From an uncultured Muribaculaceae bacterium (GTDB taxonomy: Bacteria; Bacteroidota; Bacteroidia; Bacteroidales; Muribaculaceae), in the NCBI GenBank assembly GCA_910578395.1, contig CAJTPZ010000016.1, positions 1 through 37,333 of the forward strand: DNA of 37,333 nt, written 5' to 3'. Each line of letters begins with the position of its first letter. The stretch's first letter is position 1. Below the pieces are notes generated by a model. That model was given only the letters and a program-made list of their open reading frames with translations, was not told where the DNA came from and did not search any database. A program made the position numbers and the translations under genes. Shown here piece after piece: positions 24,098-33,342 of the stretch.

Positions 24098-26476
24098 ATG
24101 AAGATTCATCAAAAACTACTTTTTCTGCTTTTTACGGTTGGGGCAGGCATCTGCACCGCATTCGACGGTACAATGTCGCGACACACCCTATGGTATACAC
24201 AGCCGGCAGAAGCTTCAGGCGCCGAAGACCCATGGATGGAATACGCTCTGCCTATAGGCAACGGACAATTCGGAGCGATGATCTACGGCGGTATGCCGAC
24301 CGAACAGATACAGTTCAATGAAAAGACACTCTGGACAGGATCACCGGCACAGCGCGGAGCCTATCAGAATTTCGGTGACATATTCATCGAGGATATTTCC
24401 GGTATAAATGTAAGGGAAGACTACCACTCTTCATGCTATTCGCGGTGGCTCGACATAGACAGGGCGGTTGCCGGCATCGATTATTGTAGCCCCACCGACT
24501 CCTTGCTCACATTCTCTCGGCGTTACATCGCAAGTAACCCCGATAAAGTATTGGCAGCATGCCTGACTGCTTCGAAGCCCGGACAGATCTCCGTCAAGGT
24601 GCGTCTGCGCGACAATGTAGGCGGAGACCAGGCCAAAGTCATCTATTCAGGTGCATCTGCTTCGTTTGAAGGTAGCCTTGACCATATCAGCTACCGTGCT
24701 CGGCTCAATATATCCGCATCAGGAGGATCAGTTACGACATCCGACAGTTGCATCATCGTCAACAATGCCAACTCCCTGCTTCTTGTGCTTGCCGGAGCAA
24801 CCAATTTCGACCAGCATTCCCCCGACTATCTGAGCGATGCCGATGCCATGCGTGACGACGTTGACAGCAGGAGCGCCAATGCAATAGCACGCGGATGGCA
24901 ACTTTTGTTACAAAGACACCTCAACGACTACATCCCCATCTGCAACCGGATGTCGATGACTCTCGACGGGGCCGAAAGCACTCTTCCGACCGACCGCCTT
25001 GTCGACCGTTACACCCAGACAGGATTCCGCCTTTCCGAAGCTCTAATGCTTGAGGAACTGTATTTCCACTACGGTCGCTATCTGCTAATAGCGTCATCAC
25101 GCGGAGAAGACACTCCGGCCAACCTTCAGGGCATCTGGAACCATACTGCCACGCCGCCATGGGAAAGTGACATACATAGCAATATCAACGTCCAGATGAA
25201 CTACTGGCCGGCAGAAGCCACTAATCTCTCCGAAATGCACATGCCCTACCTCAACTATGTGAAAAGCATGGCTATAGATCATGCCGAATGGCCTGCCTAC
25301 GCAAAAAAATCTGGGCAATCCCGCGGTTGGACATGCTTCACACAAAACAATATTTTCGGTCATTCAGACTATGCGGAAAACTATGTGATCGCAAATGCAT
25401 GGTACACCTCGCATCTTTGGCAACACTACCGCTATACCCTTGACAGGGAATTCCTAAAAAACACAGCCGCGCCGGTCATGATCTCATGCAGTCAGTTTTG
25501 GCTCGACCGGCTGAAACTCGATACCGACGGCTCCTGGATTGCCCCTCTTGAGTGGTCGCCAGAGCAAGGTCCTCAGGAAGAAGATGCAACTGCCCATGCG
25601 CAGCAACTTATTGCCGAACTTTTTGAAACCACACTTCAGGCAATCGATATACTTGGTGTCGAAAAACAACTTGCGGCACAGTTGCGCGAGAAGCTCGGCA
25701 GGCTTGACCGTGGTCTTGCCACTGAAACCTACGATGGCAAGTGGGGCAAAAATCACAATGGCATCGCTATAGGCGACACGATACTGAGGGAATGGAAAAC
25801 AAGCCCTTATTCCGTCGGACAGCCCGGTCACCGCCACTTGTCACATCTGATGTGCCTTTTCCCGTTCTCCCAAGTAAAGCCCGGAACACCTGAATATAGT
25901 GCCGCTGTCAATTCGCTAAAAATGCGGGGCGACGCATCGACCGGATGGTCTCTCGGATGGAAGATAAACCTTTGGGCACGAGCCCTCGACGGCAACCATG
26001 CAAGGCACATGATGAAATATTCCTTGAAACATTCCGGCAGCTATGACGTTGACCAGCGCTATGGCGGCGTATACTACAACCTGCTTGATTCTCACGCACC
26101 GTTTCAGATCGACGGTAATATGGGTTTTACATCAGGGGTAGCCGAAATGCTGCTGCAAAGTCACGAAGGCTTTTTACGCCTTCTGCCGGCTCTGCCTGAC
26201 GCATGGTCAACCGGATCCGCAAAAGGGATGAAAGCCATCGGCAACTTTGAAGTCGACCAGCGATGGTCCAACGGAAAACTGACATCGGCCACTATTGTAT
26301 CTATGGCAGGACAGCCATGCTCCATCCATTATCCCGGCATAGCGACAGCATCGGTCTGTGACCTAAACGGCAATAAAATATCAGCTGACACCACAGGAAA
26401 TGACATGCTGCACTTCCCGACCACTATAGGCACAAGCTATACCATCATTCCCCAAACATCACAAAAACATCAGTGA
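24098..26476 (+). CDS. GH95 family alpha-L-fucosidase
   Basis: 792 residues, near the usual GH95 length. A signal peptide (about 1-21) leads to the N-terminal beta domain beginning LWYTQPAEASGAEDPWMEYA and PIGNGQFGAMIYGG. The (alpha/alpha)6 catalytic barrel holds NINVQMNYWPAE (Asn362, Asn364), WSPEQGP (Glu489, probable acid) and QIDGNMGFTSG (Asp672), which line up with Asn421, Asn423, Glu566 and Asp766 of Bifidobacterium AfcA, known from its structure. The family mostly cuts terminal alpha-1,2-fucose by inversion. No lipobox, so it is probably periplasmic. It diverges from GH92; its 3' end overlaps the ZIP gene by 18 bases. Confidence 0.94.
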   Translation: MKIHQKLLFLLFTVGAGICTAFDGTMSRHTLWYTQPAEASGAEDPWMEYALPIGNGQFGAMIYGGMPTEQIQFNEKTLWTGSPAQRGAYQNFGDIFIEDISGINVREDYHSSCYSRWLDIDRAVAGIDYCSPTDSLLTFSRRYIASNPDKVLAACLTASKPGQISVKVRLRDNVGGDQAKVIYSGASASFEGSLDHISYRARLNISASGGSVTTSDSCIIVNNANSLLLVLAGATNFDQHSPDYLSDADAMRDDVDSRSANAIARGWQLLLQRHLNDYIPICNRMSMTLDGAESTLPTDRLVDRYTQTGFRLSEALMLEELYFHYGRYLLIASSRGEDTPANLQGIWNHTATPPWESDIHSNINVQMNYWPAEATNLSEMHMPYLNYVKSMAIDHAEWPAYAKKSGQSRGWTCFTQNNIFGHSDYAENYVIANAWYTSHLWQHYRYTLDREFLKNTAAPVMISCSQFWLDRLKLDTDGSWIAPLEWSPEQGPQEEDATAHAQQLIAELFETTLQAIDILGVEKQLAAQLREKLGRLDRGLATETYDGKWGKNHNGIAIGDTILREWKTSPYSVGQPGHRHLSHLMCLFPFSQVKPGTPEYSAAVNSLKMRGDASTGWSLGWKINLWARALDGNHARHMMKYSLKHSGSYDVDQRYGGVYYNLLDSHAPFQIDGNMGFTSGVAEMLLQSHEGFLRLLPALPDAWSTGSAKGMKAIGNFEVDQRWSNGKLTSATIVSMAGQPCSIHYPGIATASVCDLNGNKISADTTGNDMLHFPTTIGTSYTIIPQTSQKHQ

Positions 26477-27262
26477 GACTGCCATTATAGCCATTCCTGA
26501 CACTACACCTATAAGTGCCATGTGGTGATGACCGTGACGTTCCGCACCCGGAAGAAGCTCATCAAACGATATATAAACCATAATACCGGCAACAGCGGCA
26601 AGACTGACAGCATTCACCGTAGGCGACCAGAACGGGAGCAGAAACAGCATACCCGCCAGAGCCCCTACCGGTTCGGCAAGTCCTGAGATGATTGTATAAC
26701 GCAAAGCCTTTCGCCGGCTGCCTGTACTATGATATATAGGCACATACACAGCTATACCCTCAGGTATATTGTGAATAGCTATAGCAAGCACTATAGGCAA
26801 CGCCACATCAAGACCATCAAGTGCAGCTACAAATGTAGCCATGCCTTCAGGGAAATTATGGATGCCTATAGCAAGGGCAAGCATTATTCCTGTACGCCGT
26901 AAATGATGATGGCTGTCGGGGTGTGACAATTCGTCAAGCGTATGCGCTTCATGCGGATTCTCGTCTTCTGGCACTGCCCAGTCTATCAGAGCAATCACTC
27001 CGATACCGCCAAAGAAAGCCAGAAGCATACGCATCGAAGCCCCACGGTCGCCATAAAGAGGTTCAAAAGCGGCATAAGCCTCCGGTAGAAGCTCCATGAA
27101 AGAAATATACGTCATCACACCTGCAGAAAGCCCCATGGCAAACGCAAGAAGACGTGTCGACGGTCGGCGCACACACATAGTCACCAACCCGCCAAGTCCT
27201 GTGGCAAGCCCTGCAAATACCGTCAGGGCGATAGCAATCCATATATCAGAAATGTCCGGCAT
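26459..27262 (-). CDS. zupT: ZIP family metal transporter (ZupT-like)
   Basis: 267 residues with about eight membrane helices. The paired metal motifs HNFPEGMATF and HNIPEGIAVY are the ZIP signature in helices 4 and 5, and a His-rich loop (HTLDELSHPDSHHHLRR) lies before them. It should import zinc and perhaps iron or manganese. ATG 27262 is taken as the start; a GTG at 27286 gives eight more residues (MCFGCYYV) unlike the family. It lies 80 bases after the fcl stop and may be read through from gmd-fcl. The stop overlaps the end of the GH95 gene. Confidence 0.93.
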   Translation of the reverse strand: MPDISDIWIAIALTVFAGLATGLGGLVTMCVRRPSTRLLAFAMGLSAGVMTYISFMELLPEAYAAFEPLYGDRGASMRMLLAFFGGIGVIALIDWAVPEDENPHEAHTLDELSHPDSHHHLRRTGIMLALAIGIHNFPEGMATFVAALDGLDVALPIVLAIAIHNIPEGIAVYVPIYHSTGSRRKALRYTIISGLAEPVGALAGMLFLLPFWSPTVNAVSLAAVAGIMVYISFDELLPGAERHGHHHMALIGVVSGMAIMAVSLMFL

Positions 27263-27342
27263 GACATAATAACATCCGAAACACACCGGATTGTTGGGAA
27301 TCCTCCATTTTTAAATGCAAAAACCGACGATAACGGTATGTA

Positions 27343-28287
27343 TCAACGCTCTGCCCGCATGGGATTACTGAGAAAGTCCTCATAGGCAAGTCTGATGCCA
27401 TCGGCAAGTTCGGTCTTATAGGTCCAGCCCAGCTGGGTCGCCTTGCTTACATCAAGCAGTTTGCGAGGGGTTCCGTTTGGACGCGAAGTGTCCCATTTTA
27501 TCTCCCCGTCATATCCAACAGTCTTGGCTACAAGTTCAGTAAGATCCTTTATGGATAGTTCCTTGCCGGTCCCGGCATTTACCGTCTCGTTACCGGAGTA
27601 ATTATTCATAAGAAACACGCACAGATTCGCAAGATCATCCACATACAGGAATTCACGCAAAGGACTGCCGTCTCCCCAGCATGTAACACTCGACATCCCT
27701 GCGTCCTTGGCTTCATGGAAGCGACGTATCAGAGCCGGCAGTACATGTGAATGTTCCGGATGATAGTTGTCATTGGGCCCATATAGATTAGTAGGCATAG
27801 CTGAAATATAATCTGTACCGTACTGACGATTCAGATATTCGCAATATTTCAGACCGGATATCTTGGCAAGTGCATACGCTTCGTTGGTTTTTTCCAGTTC
27901 CGAAGTCAACAGACACGATTCCGGCATCGGCTGTGGTGCCATACGCGGATAAATGCACGACGATCCAAGAAACTCAAGTTTCTTAACTCCATTCTGCCAT
28001 GCGGCATGAATTACATTCATCTCCAGCATCATGTTGTCATACATGAAATCTGCCAAAGCTTCAGAATTAGCTATGATTCCTCCGACTTTTGCAGCTGCGA
28101 GAAACACATATTCAGGCCTCTCGGCAGCAAAAAACTCGTTGACAGAATGCTGGTTGATCAGATCAAGCTCTGCATGTGTTCTGGTTATAATGTTTGTATA
28201 ACCTTGGCGGTTAAGCTCACGCACTATAGCCGAGCCAACCATACCGCGGTGACCGGCGACATAGATCTTAGCTCCTTTTTCCATCAT
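27343..28287 (-). CDS. fcl: GDP-L-fucose synthase
   Basis: 314 residues, a short-chain dehydrogenase/reductase. GHRGMVGSAIVREL is the NADP-binding motif, GSSCIYPRMAPQPMPES carries the catalytic Ser, and YALAKISGLK the YxxxK pair. It epimerises and reduces GDP-4-keto-6-deoxymannose to GDP-L-fucose. The first of two tandem ATG codons overlaps the gmd stop as ATGA, so the two enzymes of the pathway are translationally coupled. Confidence 0.96.
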   Translation of the reverse strand: MMEKGAKIYVAGHRGMVGSAIVRELNRQGYTNIITRTHAELDLINQHSVNEFFAAERPEYVFLAAAKVGGIIANSEALADFMYDNMMLEMNVIHAAWQNGVKKLEFLGSSCIYPRMAPQPMPESCLLTSELEKTNEAYALAKISGLKYCEYLNRQYGTDYISAMPTNLYGPNDNYHPEHSHVLPALIRRFHEAKDAGMSSVTCWGDGSPLREFLYVDDLANLCVFLMNNYSGNETVNAGTGKELSIKDLTELVAKTVGYDGEIKWDTSRPNGTPRKLLDVSKATQLGWTYKTELADGIRLAYEDFLSNPMRAER

Positions 28288-29375
28288 TTCACTATACCCT
28301 TCTCAAGATACTCGGCAAGATTTGTCCGCACATGGTCTCCGGCACGCTCCACTGCGACCTTAGCCATGTCGGAATCCACCATAAGATTGACAAGCTGCTC
28401 AAAAGACGTTTTTCTGGCCGGATCCCAACCAAGCTGCCGCTTAGCCTTAGAAGGATCTCCCCATAGGTTCACCACATCGGTCGGGCGATAGAAATCAGGA
28501 GATACCTCTACAAGGACTTTGCCGGTGTTAACATCAATGCCCTTTTCGTCGGCACCCTCTCCCTCAAACCTCAGCTCGATGCCGGCCCTGAGAAAAGCTT
28601 GCTGACAGAACTCACGCACCGAGTGTTGAACACCTGTAGCTATCACATAATCCTCGGGATGCTGCTGCTGAAGTATGAGCCACATGCATTCCACATAATC
28701 CTTGGCATATCCCCAGTCCCTCAGGCTCGACAAATTACCGAGATATAGCTTCTCCTGCTTTCCCTGGGCAATGCGGGCGGCTGCAAGTGTGATTTTACGC
28801 GTCACGAAGGTCTCTCCACGGCGTTCCGACTCATGGTTGAAAAGAATACCTGAGCAGGCAAACATATCGTAAGCCTCACGATACTCCTTCACGATCCAGT
28901 AGCCATAGAGCTTTGCTACCGCATAAGGGCTATAGGGATGAAACGGCGTGTCCTCATTCTGCGGCACCTCTTCTACCTTTCCGTAAAGCTCCGAAGTCGA
29001 TGCCTGATAAAAACGGCATGTATCGGCAAGACCGCATTGACGTATACCCTCGAGTATGCGCAGCACTCCCGTCGCATCTACATCGGCCGTAAACTCCGGC
29101 GAATCAAACGAAACCTGCACATGACTCTGAGCGGCAAGATTATATACCTCATCCGGACGCACCTTATTCAGCACCTGGATTATCGACATCGAGTCACCGA
29201 GATCGGCATAATGCAGATGAAAATGAGGCTTACCCTCAAGATGCGCTATACGCTCCCGGAAATCCACCGACGAACGGCGTATTGTTCCATGTACATCATA
29301 TCCCTTTTCAAGCAGAAACTCCGCCAAAAAACTTCCATCCTGACCGGTAACTCCGGTGATCAATGCTTTTTTCAT
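28284..29375 (-). CDS. gmd: GDP-mannose 4,6-dehydratase
   Basis: 363 residues. GVTGQDGSFLAEFLLEKGYDVHG is split here as the Rossmann motif GVTGQDGSF and following helix; STSELYG and YAVAKLYGYW carry the catalytic Thr/Ser, Glu and YxxxK. It converts GDP-mannose to GDP-4-keto-6-deoxymannose, the first step to GDP-L-fucose. It starts a minus-strand operon with fcl and perhaps zupT, led by a good promoter at 29403-29433. Confidence 0.96.
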   Translation of the reverse strand: MKKALITGVTGQDGSFLAEFLLEKGYDVHGTIRRSSVDFRERIAHLEGKPHFHLHYADLGDSMSIIQVLNKVRPDEVYNLAAQSHVQVSFDSPEFTADVDATGVLRILEGIRQCGLADTCRFYQASTSELYGKVEEVPQNEDTPFHPYSPYAVAKLYGYWIVKEYREAYDMFACSGILFNHESERRGETFVTRKITLAAARIAQGKQEKLYLGNLSSLRDWGYAKDYVECMWLILQQQHPEDYVIATGVQHSVREFCQQAFLRAGIELRFEGEGADEKGIDVNTGKVLVEVSPDFYRPTDVVNLWGDPSKAKRQLGWDPARKTSFEQLVNLMVDSDMAKVAVERAGDHVRTNLAEYLEKGIVK

Positions 29376-29402
29376 TGCAAACTCAATATAACATTCTCAC
29401 AT

Positions 29403-29433
29403 CAAAGGTAAGAAAACCCTTCAAAAACGCCAA
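29403..29433 (-). promoter_or_regulatory. promoter of gmd-fcl operon
   Basis: Minus strand TTG (29433-29431), a 20-base spacer, then TACCTTTG (29410-29403), which fits TTG-N19/20-TAnnTTTG. The box ends 27 bases before the gmd ATG. Confidence 0.65.
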
Positions 29434-29517
29434 TTATGTTATATCCTTACAAACAAAGCTGTCGCCAAAGCAGTTGATCTCCTGATGTTTTGACAGATCC
29501 TTTTAATACTACATGAC

Positions 29518-30360
29518 TCACACAGTTTCTATACGGCAATCGGCTGGGGCCTTTATATTACTGTCAAGTATTATCTCTCCATATCCATTTGCCATTATCA
29601 CTCCTGAGCGAGGATTCTTGACACTCGCGATAACACTGTTGACTGTTGCATTGACATCACTGTACTCAAAAGCCTGATCACAATCATCCGCCATCTCGCA
29701 ATTGTCAAGCACCAGCCCGTCTGCATAGCAAAGAGGCTGCGTACCCGATAATCGGCAATTGACGAGACGAAGATTTTTAGAATGCCATCCAAGATACTGT
29801 CCCTTTATAACTGAGTTATAAACAGTGACATTCTCCGTATTCCAGAATGCATCCTTAGTGTCAATCACTGCATTGCGTATCTCAACATTCCGACAATACT
29901 GAAACGAATAGTTGCCCTGCTGTCTGTAACCGTCTATTTTTATATTTTCACAATTGAAGAAAATATAGTCGGCATGCTCCACCTCTACATTTTTAAGACT
30001 GACATTACGGCACTTCCATATCGTTTCCTGTGCAACAGGCACTTTTACATTCACCAGCGCAATGTCATCCATCTCCCGCAATGTCTTGGGAGCATAAATC
30101 AGTGTGTCTGTCATTTTCAATCCCCTTGAATACCACAATGCCGCGCGAGCCTCTTCTGTGAACACACAATTGTCTATCTCCAAACCGTCGACATGCCAGA
30201 ACGGGTATCTGCCCTCAAAACGACAGTTACGTGCGACAATGTTCCGGCATTCTTTTATTGCCGATTCTCCTTCATGGATATTCACATTGTCAAGAATAAT
30301 ATCATGCGCTCCAAAAAATGGCCTTTCACCTCCGAAGTCTTTGTTAATTACTGTTTCCAT
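29518..30360 (-). CDS. DUF3737 family parallel beta-helix protein
   Basis: 280 residues without a signal peptide. The protein consists of short repeating rungs, such as LDNVNIHEGESAIKECRNIV, LKNVEVEHADYIFFNCENI and LVNCRLSGTQPLCYADGLVL, each about 20-22 residues with Asn/Cys ladders, the mark of a right-handed parallel beta-helix. This composition fits DUF3737. The activity is unknown; beta-helix folds often bind or process carbohydrate, but no catalytic residues can be named. A TAGTTTTG box lies upstream at 30417-30410, so it is probably a separate unit from the DUF3667 gene. Confidence 0.85.
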   Translation of the reverse strand: METVINKDFGGERPFFGAHDIILDNVNIHEGESAIKECRNIVARNCRFEGRYPFWHVDGLEIDNCVFTEEARAALWYSRGLKMTDTLIYAPKTLREMDDIALVNVKVPVAQETIWKCRNVSLKNVEVEHADYIFFNCENIKIDGYRQQGNYSFQYCRNVEIRNAVIDTKDAFWNTENVTVYNSVIKGQYLGWHSKNLRLVNCRLSGTQPLCYADGLVLDNCEMADDCDQAFEYSDVNATVNSVIASVKNPRSGVIMANGYGEIILDSNIKAPADCRIETV

Positions 30361-30409
30361 AGAAATAATATTTGTCTTGCTGCTGTTAAAGAAACCTTTT
30401 GGTATGGTG

Positions 30410-30417
30410 CAAAACTA
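30410..30417 (-). promoter_or_regulatory. putative -7 box for DUF3737 gene
   Basis: Minus strand TAGTTTTG fits TAnnTTTG and lies 49 bases before the DUF3737 ATG, in the 162-base gap after the DUF3667 stop. Confidence 0.45.
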
Positions 30418-30522
30418 TCTATTCCATGTTATCATTCCGTGAACATATCCATGAAAAACCTACCAGAATCACGGACCTGCACAGCAACCAAAAACTTCAC
30501 TGAAACTGACGGTCAATTGGCC

Positions 30523-31293
30523 TTATTGAATTATCATGTATAATACGACAAAAATCAATATCCAACAGATATTCAGGAACATGAATTTCAGCCACAACCA
30601 CCATCGGCGCCAAAACGATTTTACAGGAAATGCATTAAACAGCGACAGTGTTCCTATAATCAACACAATACCCGTCTTTATATAATTCGCGACATCAGGA
30701 TTCAACAGCCCTATCGGCCGGGCCAGCAGATTGTTGTATATCGCAAACGAACAGCCCATATAAATTGCCGCAGTGATATATTCGGCAAAATTATACCTAT
30801 GGCTCCCAGCACTGCGATAGGCCAGATAACAGCTATAGGAAATCGGTAAGGCCACAAGGAATTTGACAATGACATACGACGAAAGTATTATGCGTAAAAG
30901 CCAATACTTTTCAAGCATCCGGTCAAAAGCACCATCATTATCGTCGACATAAAAATCAACATTCAGAAAGTCTCCGAGAAAAGTATACAACAGCGTAAAA
31001 TAAAGCAACAGTTGTATTACCATAGTAATTGGCGGAGAATATTTCACTCTTTTTCCATGCAGATATTCTCTGATCACATCCCATGGACAAAGTGTCAGAC
31101 CGACAAAAGTCGCCCAAAAACCGGGTGTGAGTCTGGCAAAACTCATTGCCACACCCTTTCCAAAGGTTTTCATCGTGATTCTTTGGGGAGTCTCCATAGA
31201 CTGTCCACAATTATTGCAGAACAAGCCTTCGCTGACCTCGCCGCAGTTAAGGCACTCCCTCTCTTCCCGTATCACTTTATCTGTAATTTGCAC
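30523..31293 (-). CDS. DUF3667 membrane protein with zinc-ribbon head
   Basis: 256 residues from a GTG start. An N-terminal CLNCG...CNNCG pair of CxxC motifs (about 15-33) forms a zinc ribbon, followed by RLTPGFWATFVGLTLCPWDV and a YLHGKRVKYSPP stretch, the core of DUF3667, and then four or five membrane helices. The function is unknown. It begins 16 bases after the stop of the pore-former candidate, so both are probably on one transcript. A role in self-protection or assembly is only a guess from position. Confidence 0.82.
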   Translation of the reverse strand: MQITDKVIREERECLNCGEVSEGLFCNNCGQSMETPQRITMKTFGKGVAMSFARLTPGFWATFVGLTLCPWDVIREYLHGKRVKYSPPITMVIQLLLYFTLLYTFLGDFLNVDFYVDDNDGAFDRMLEKYWLLRIILSSYVIVKFLVALPISYSCYLAYRSAGSHRYNFAEYITAAIYMGCSFAIYNNLLARPIGLLNPDVANYIKTGIVLIIGTLSLFNAFPVKSFWRRWWLWLKFMFLNICWILIFVVLYMIIQ

Positions 31294-31309
31294 AGTGAAT
31301 ATATGACAC

Positions 31310-33250
31310 TTATTCGCTAAATTGACTTGACTTTAGAGATGGAAGCTTGATAATCCGGTCTTCCGACAGAATGTCAGTCGCTTCATGACATTCTAAGCCC
31401 ATTTTTCCACAGGTCCTGCGTAGCTCGACCCTCAATTCACCTTTGAGAAGTGGATTCACTGTTGATTCAGGGAATGAGATTATAAAGTCGGTTCCTGCTG
31501 TAAAGGATTTGCGTCCGGCAAGAGCGCCTTCCTCCATAGCAGTGGCCGCTGTCTTGATCGGGTTGAATTTGCAATGTGCATTCTTCAGATCAAAACACCA
31601 TTCCAAAACACTGCCGGGCACACATGAGTTGGATATCGTAACATCTTCGATTGTATATGAATACGATGAATTCAACGATATCCCGCTATTAACATTGCCC
31701 GATGGCGTTTTTCCCGAAAATCCTATCTCTCCTCCGAGGTTCCACGAGAAACCTGATTGATAACTTGTGGAAGAGGATGTCGTTTCAGGCGAATTACGGT
31801 GTATCTGCATACCCTCACTATTGTATGGAGTAGTTGTAAGAGTGACATTGTCGCCATACCATTCGCACACCTTGGCTATAGACTTGCCAATACCGGACTT
31901 CACTTTAGCATTATAGACATCTTTGAAACATGCAGAAAACGATCCGAGAAATTCCTGATGGATATAATAGTAATTACGCTTCTCAGTCAGACTAAACACA
32001 TTCCATATATCATACTCCACATTATATATATTTGTCTGGCTGTCTTTGGCCACTTTTCCTTTCTGATAATCCGATTTGTATAGAGTATGCCTGTAACCTC
32101 CGTCCGACAAGAAGACTTTATAAGCTCCGACAAGCTTCTGCATATCATCGTTCCAATCGCTACGGGACACTCCTTCATTACTCTCAGTCCTAATCTCATT
32201 TAATTTCATTATTGCCTGATCTATAATCACTCCCTGCCAATAATCAGAGACCGTTTCAGGTTTTCCCGCTCCCGACTCAGGCGAAAGCATGAAAAATACG
32301 CCCCTGTAGGGCATTACACCTTCACAGGTAATATTAGAATCCGCATTTGCAATAATAAACATCGTGTGGCTCACATCAATCTCATCATCCGGAAGAGGAT
32401 TATAGATTCCACAGAATTCACAGAATGCTTTAAATACACTGTAACTCTCAAGTGCATCAACTACAATCACGACTCCATTTGAAAGGCTCGCTTTCAATAC
32501 ATTCAGATTAGCTTTTTCTATATCATTTTTATGTAGAAAAAGGAAGTCCCCCTTGCCAAGCTCCATGCCATCCCACAATCTGCGGTCGCCAAATCGTGCG
32601 ATGAAATTATCGAAAAGATGATTGTCGTTCTCTTCATCATCTGCACATGAGAAATAATATAATGTCCCATTTGCCTTTACTGCATCGGAATCATTATCCG
32701 GCTCCTCGGCTACTTCCGTCGGTTCCTCCTCCTTGGATATGATCAATCTCTCAATACGATCCTTTGTGACCATAAACAGATATTTTTCCGACAGATCAAA
32801 AGACTCGACATCACTATATGTAATATCATAATCAAAATCATCCTCAAGTGCGACGAAATCAACAATCATACCGCCACTCATCAGTGTCACGGCACACTTT
32901 ATGCGATATTTAATATTAACCTCAGATCCTTCCGCAATTTTTTCATCAAGAAGAGGCGTGATATTAAACCCTACCGAATACTCTGGGCAATTTTTATAAG
33001 TCATTTGCCTCGTCCACGATTTATCACCATGCACAATATCCGATGCACCCTCATCCTCGCTTGTAGGCCATGATATCTCAGCCCCGACAACCGCCGATGC
33101 ATTACCTGCCGGCATGTAGCACATCTCCACTACAACCTCATAATCTTCCGAAGCCTCGCCCCTCTTATCCTCATCAGAACAAGCAAACGACGCAAACAAC
33201 AAAACAGCCAGAGAAACTGCGCGTACAAATCCCTTTAATATTCCCGACAT
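31310..33250 (-). CDS. lipoprotein with leukocidin-like pore-forming C-terminus
   Basis: 646 residues; signal peptide with lipobox SFAC (Cys24). The N-terminal two thirds (to about 400) is unfamiliar, with an acidic linker (EEEPTEVAEEPDNDSD) near 185. The C-terminal part resembles leukocidin/hemolysin-family beta-barrel toxins: NYYYIHQEF, HRNSPETTSSSTSYQSGFSW, and a Gly/Ser strand pair NLGGEIGFSG and GNVNSGISLNSSYSYTIED near 495-535, where these toxins carry their stem. The match is by eye. If right, it could be a surface or released pore-former, or a structural relative without toxicity. It follows a lipoprotein gene and precedes the DUF3667 gene. Confidence 0.6.
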   Translation of the reverse strand: MSGILKGFVRAVSLAVLLFASFACSDEDKRGEASEDYEVVVEMCYMPAGNASAVVGAEISWPTSEDEGASDIVHGDKSWTRQMTYKNCPEYSVGFNITPLLDEKIAEGSEVNIKYRIKCAVTLMSGGMIVDFVALEDDFDYDITYSDVESFDLSEKYLFMVTKDRIERLIISKEEEPTEVAEEPDNDSDAVKANGTLYYFSCADDEENDNHLFDNFIARFGDRRLWDGMELGKGDFLFLHKNDIEKANLNVLKASLSNGVVIVVDALESYSVFKAFCEFCGIYNPLPDDEIDVSHTMFIIANADSNITCEGVMPYRGVFFMLSPESGAGKPETVSDYWQGVIIDQAIMKLNEIRTESNEGVSRSDWNDDMQKLVGAYKVFLSDGGYRHTLYKSDYQKGKVAKDSQTNIYNVEYDIWNVFSLTEKRNYYYIHQEFLGSFSACFKDVYNAKVKSGIGKSIAKVCEWYGDNVTLTTTPYNSEGMQIHRNSPETTSSSTSYQSGFSWNLGGEIGFSGKTPSGNVNSGISLNSSYSYTIEDVTISNSCVPGSVLEWCFDLKNAHCKFNPIKTAATAMEEGALAGRKSFTAGTDFIISFPESTVNPLLKGELRVELRRTCGKMGLECHEATDILSEDRIIKLPSLKSSQFSE

Positions 33251-33280
33251 AAACCTGTTACTATAGAGATAACCATATCA

Positions 33281-33321
33281 CAAAAAGCCATCTGAGACAA
33301 CATAACCAATATTGCCTCAGA
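33281..33321 (-). terminator. partial terminator between lipoprotein and pore-former genes
   Basis: Minus-strand TCTGAGGCAA and TTGTCTCAGA pair over 10 bases with one G-U, then TGGCTTTTTG. It lies in the 92-base gap after the unknown lipoprotein, so expression of the pore-former gene may be lower than that of the gene before it. Confidence 0.6.
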
Positions 33322-33342
33322 CAACTTCTTACAATACCTCTC

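Noticed and set aside
21689..29375. Polysaccharide utilisation locus
   Set aside because: No SusC/SusD pair, no hybrid two-component or ECF sigma regulator; only a pair of glycosidases near sugar-nucleotide genes.
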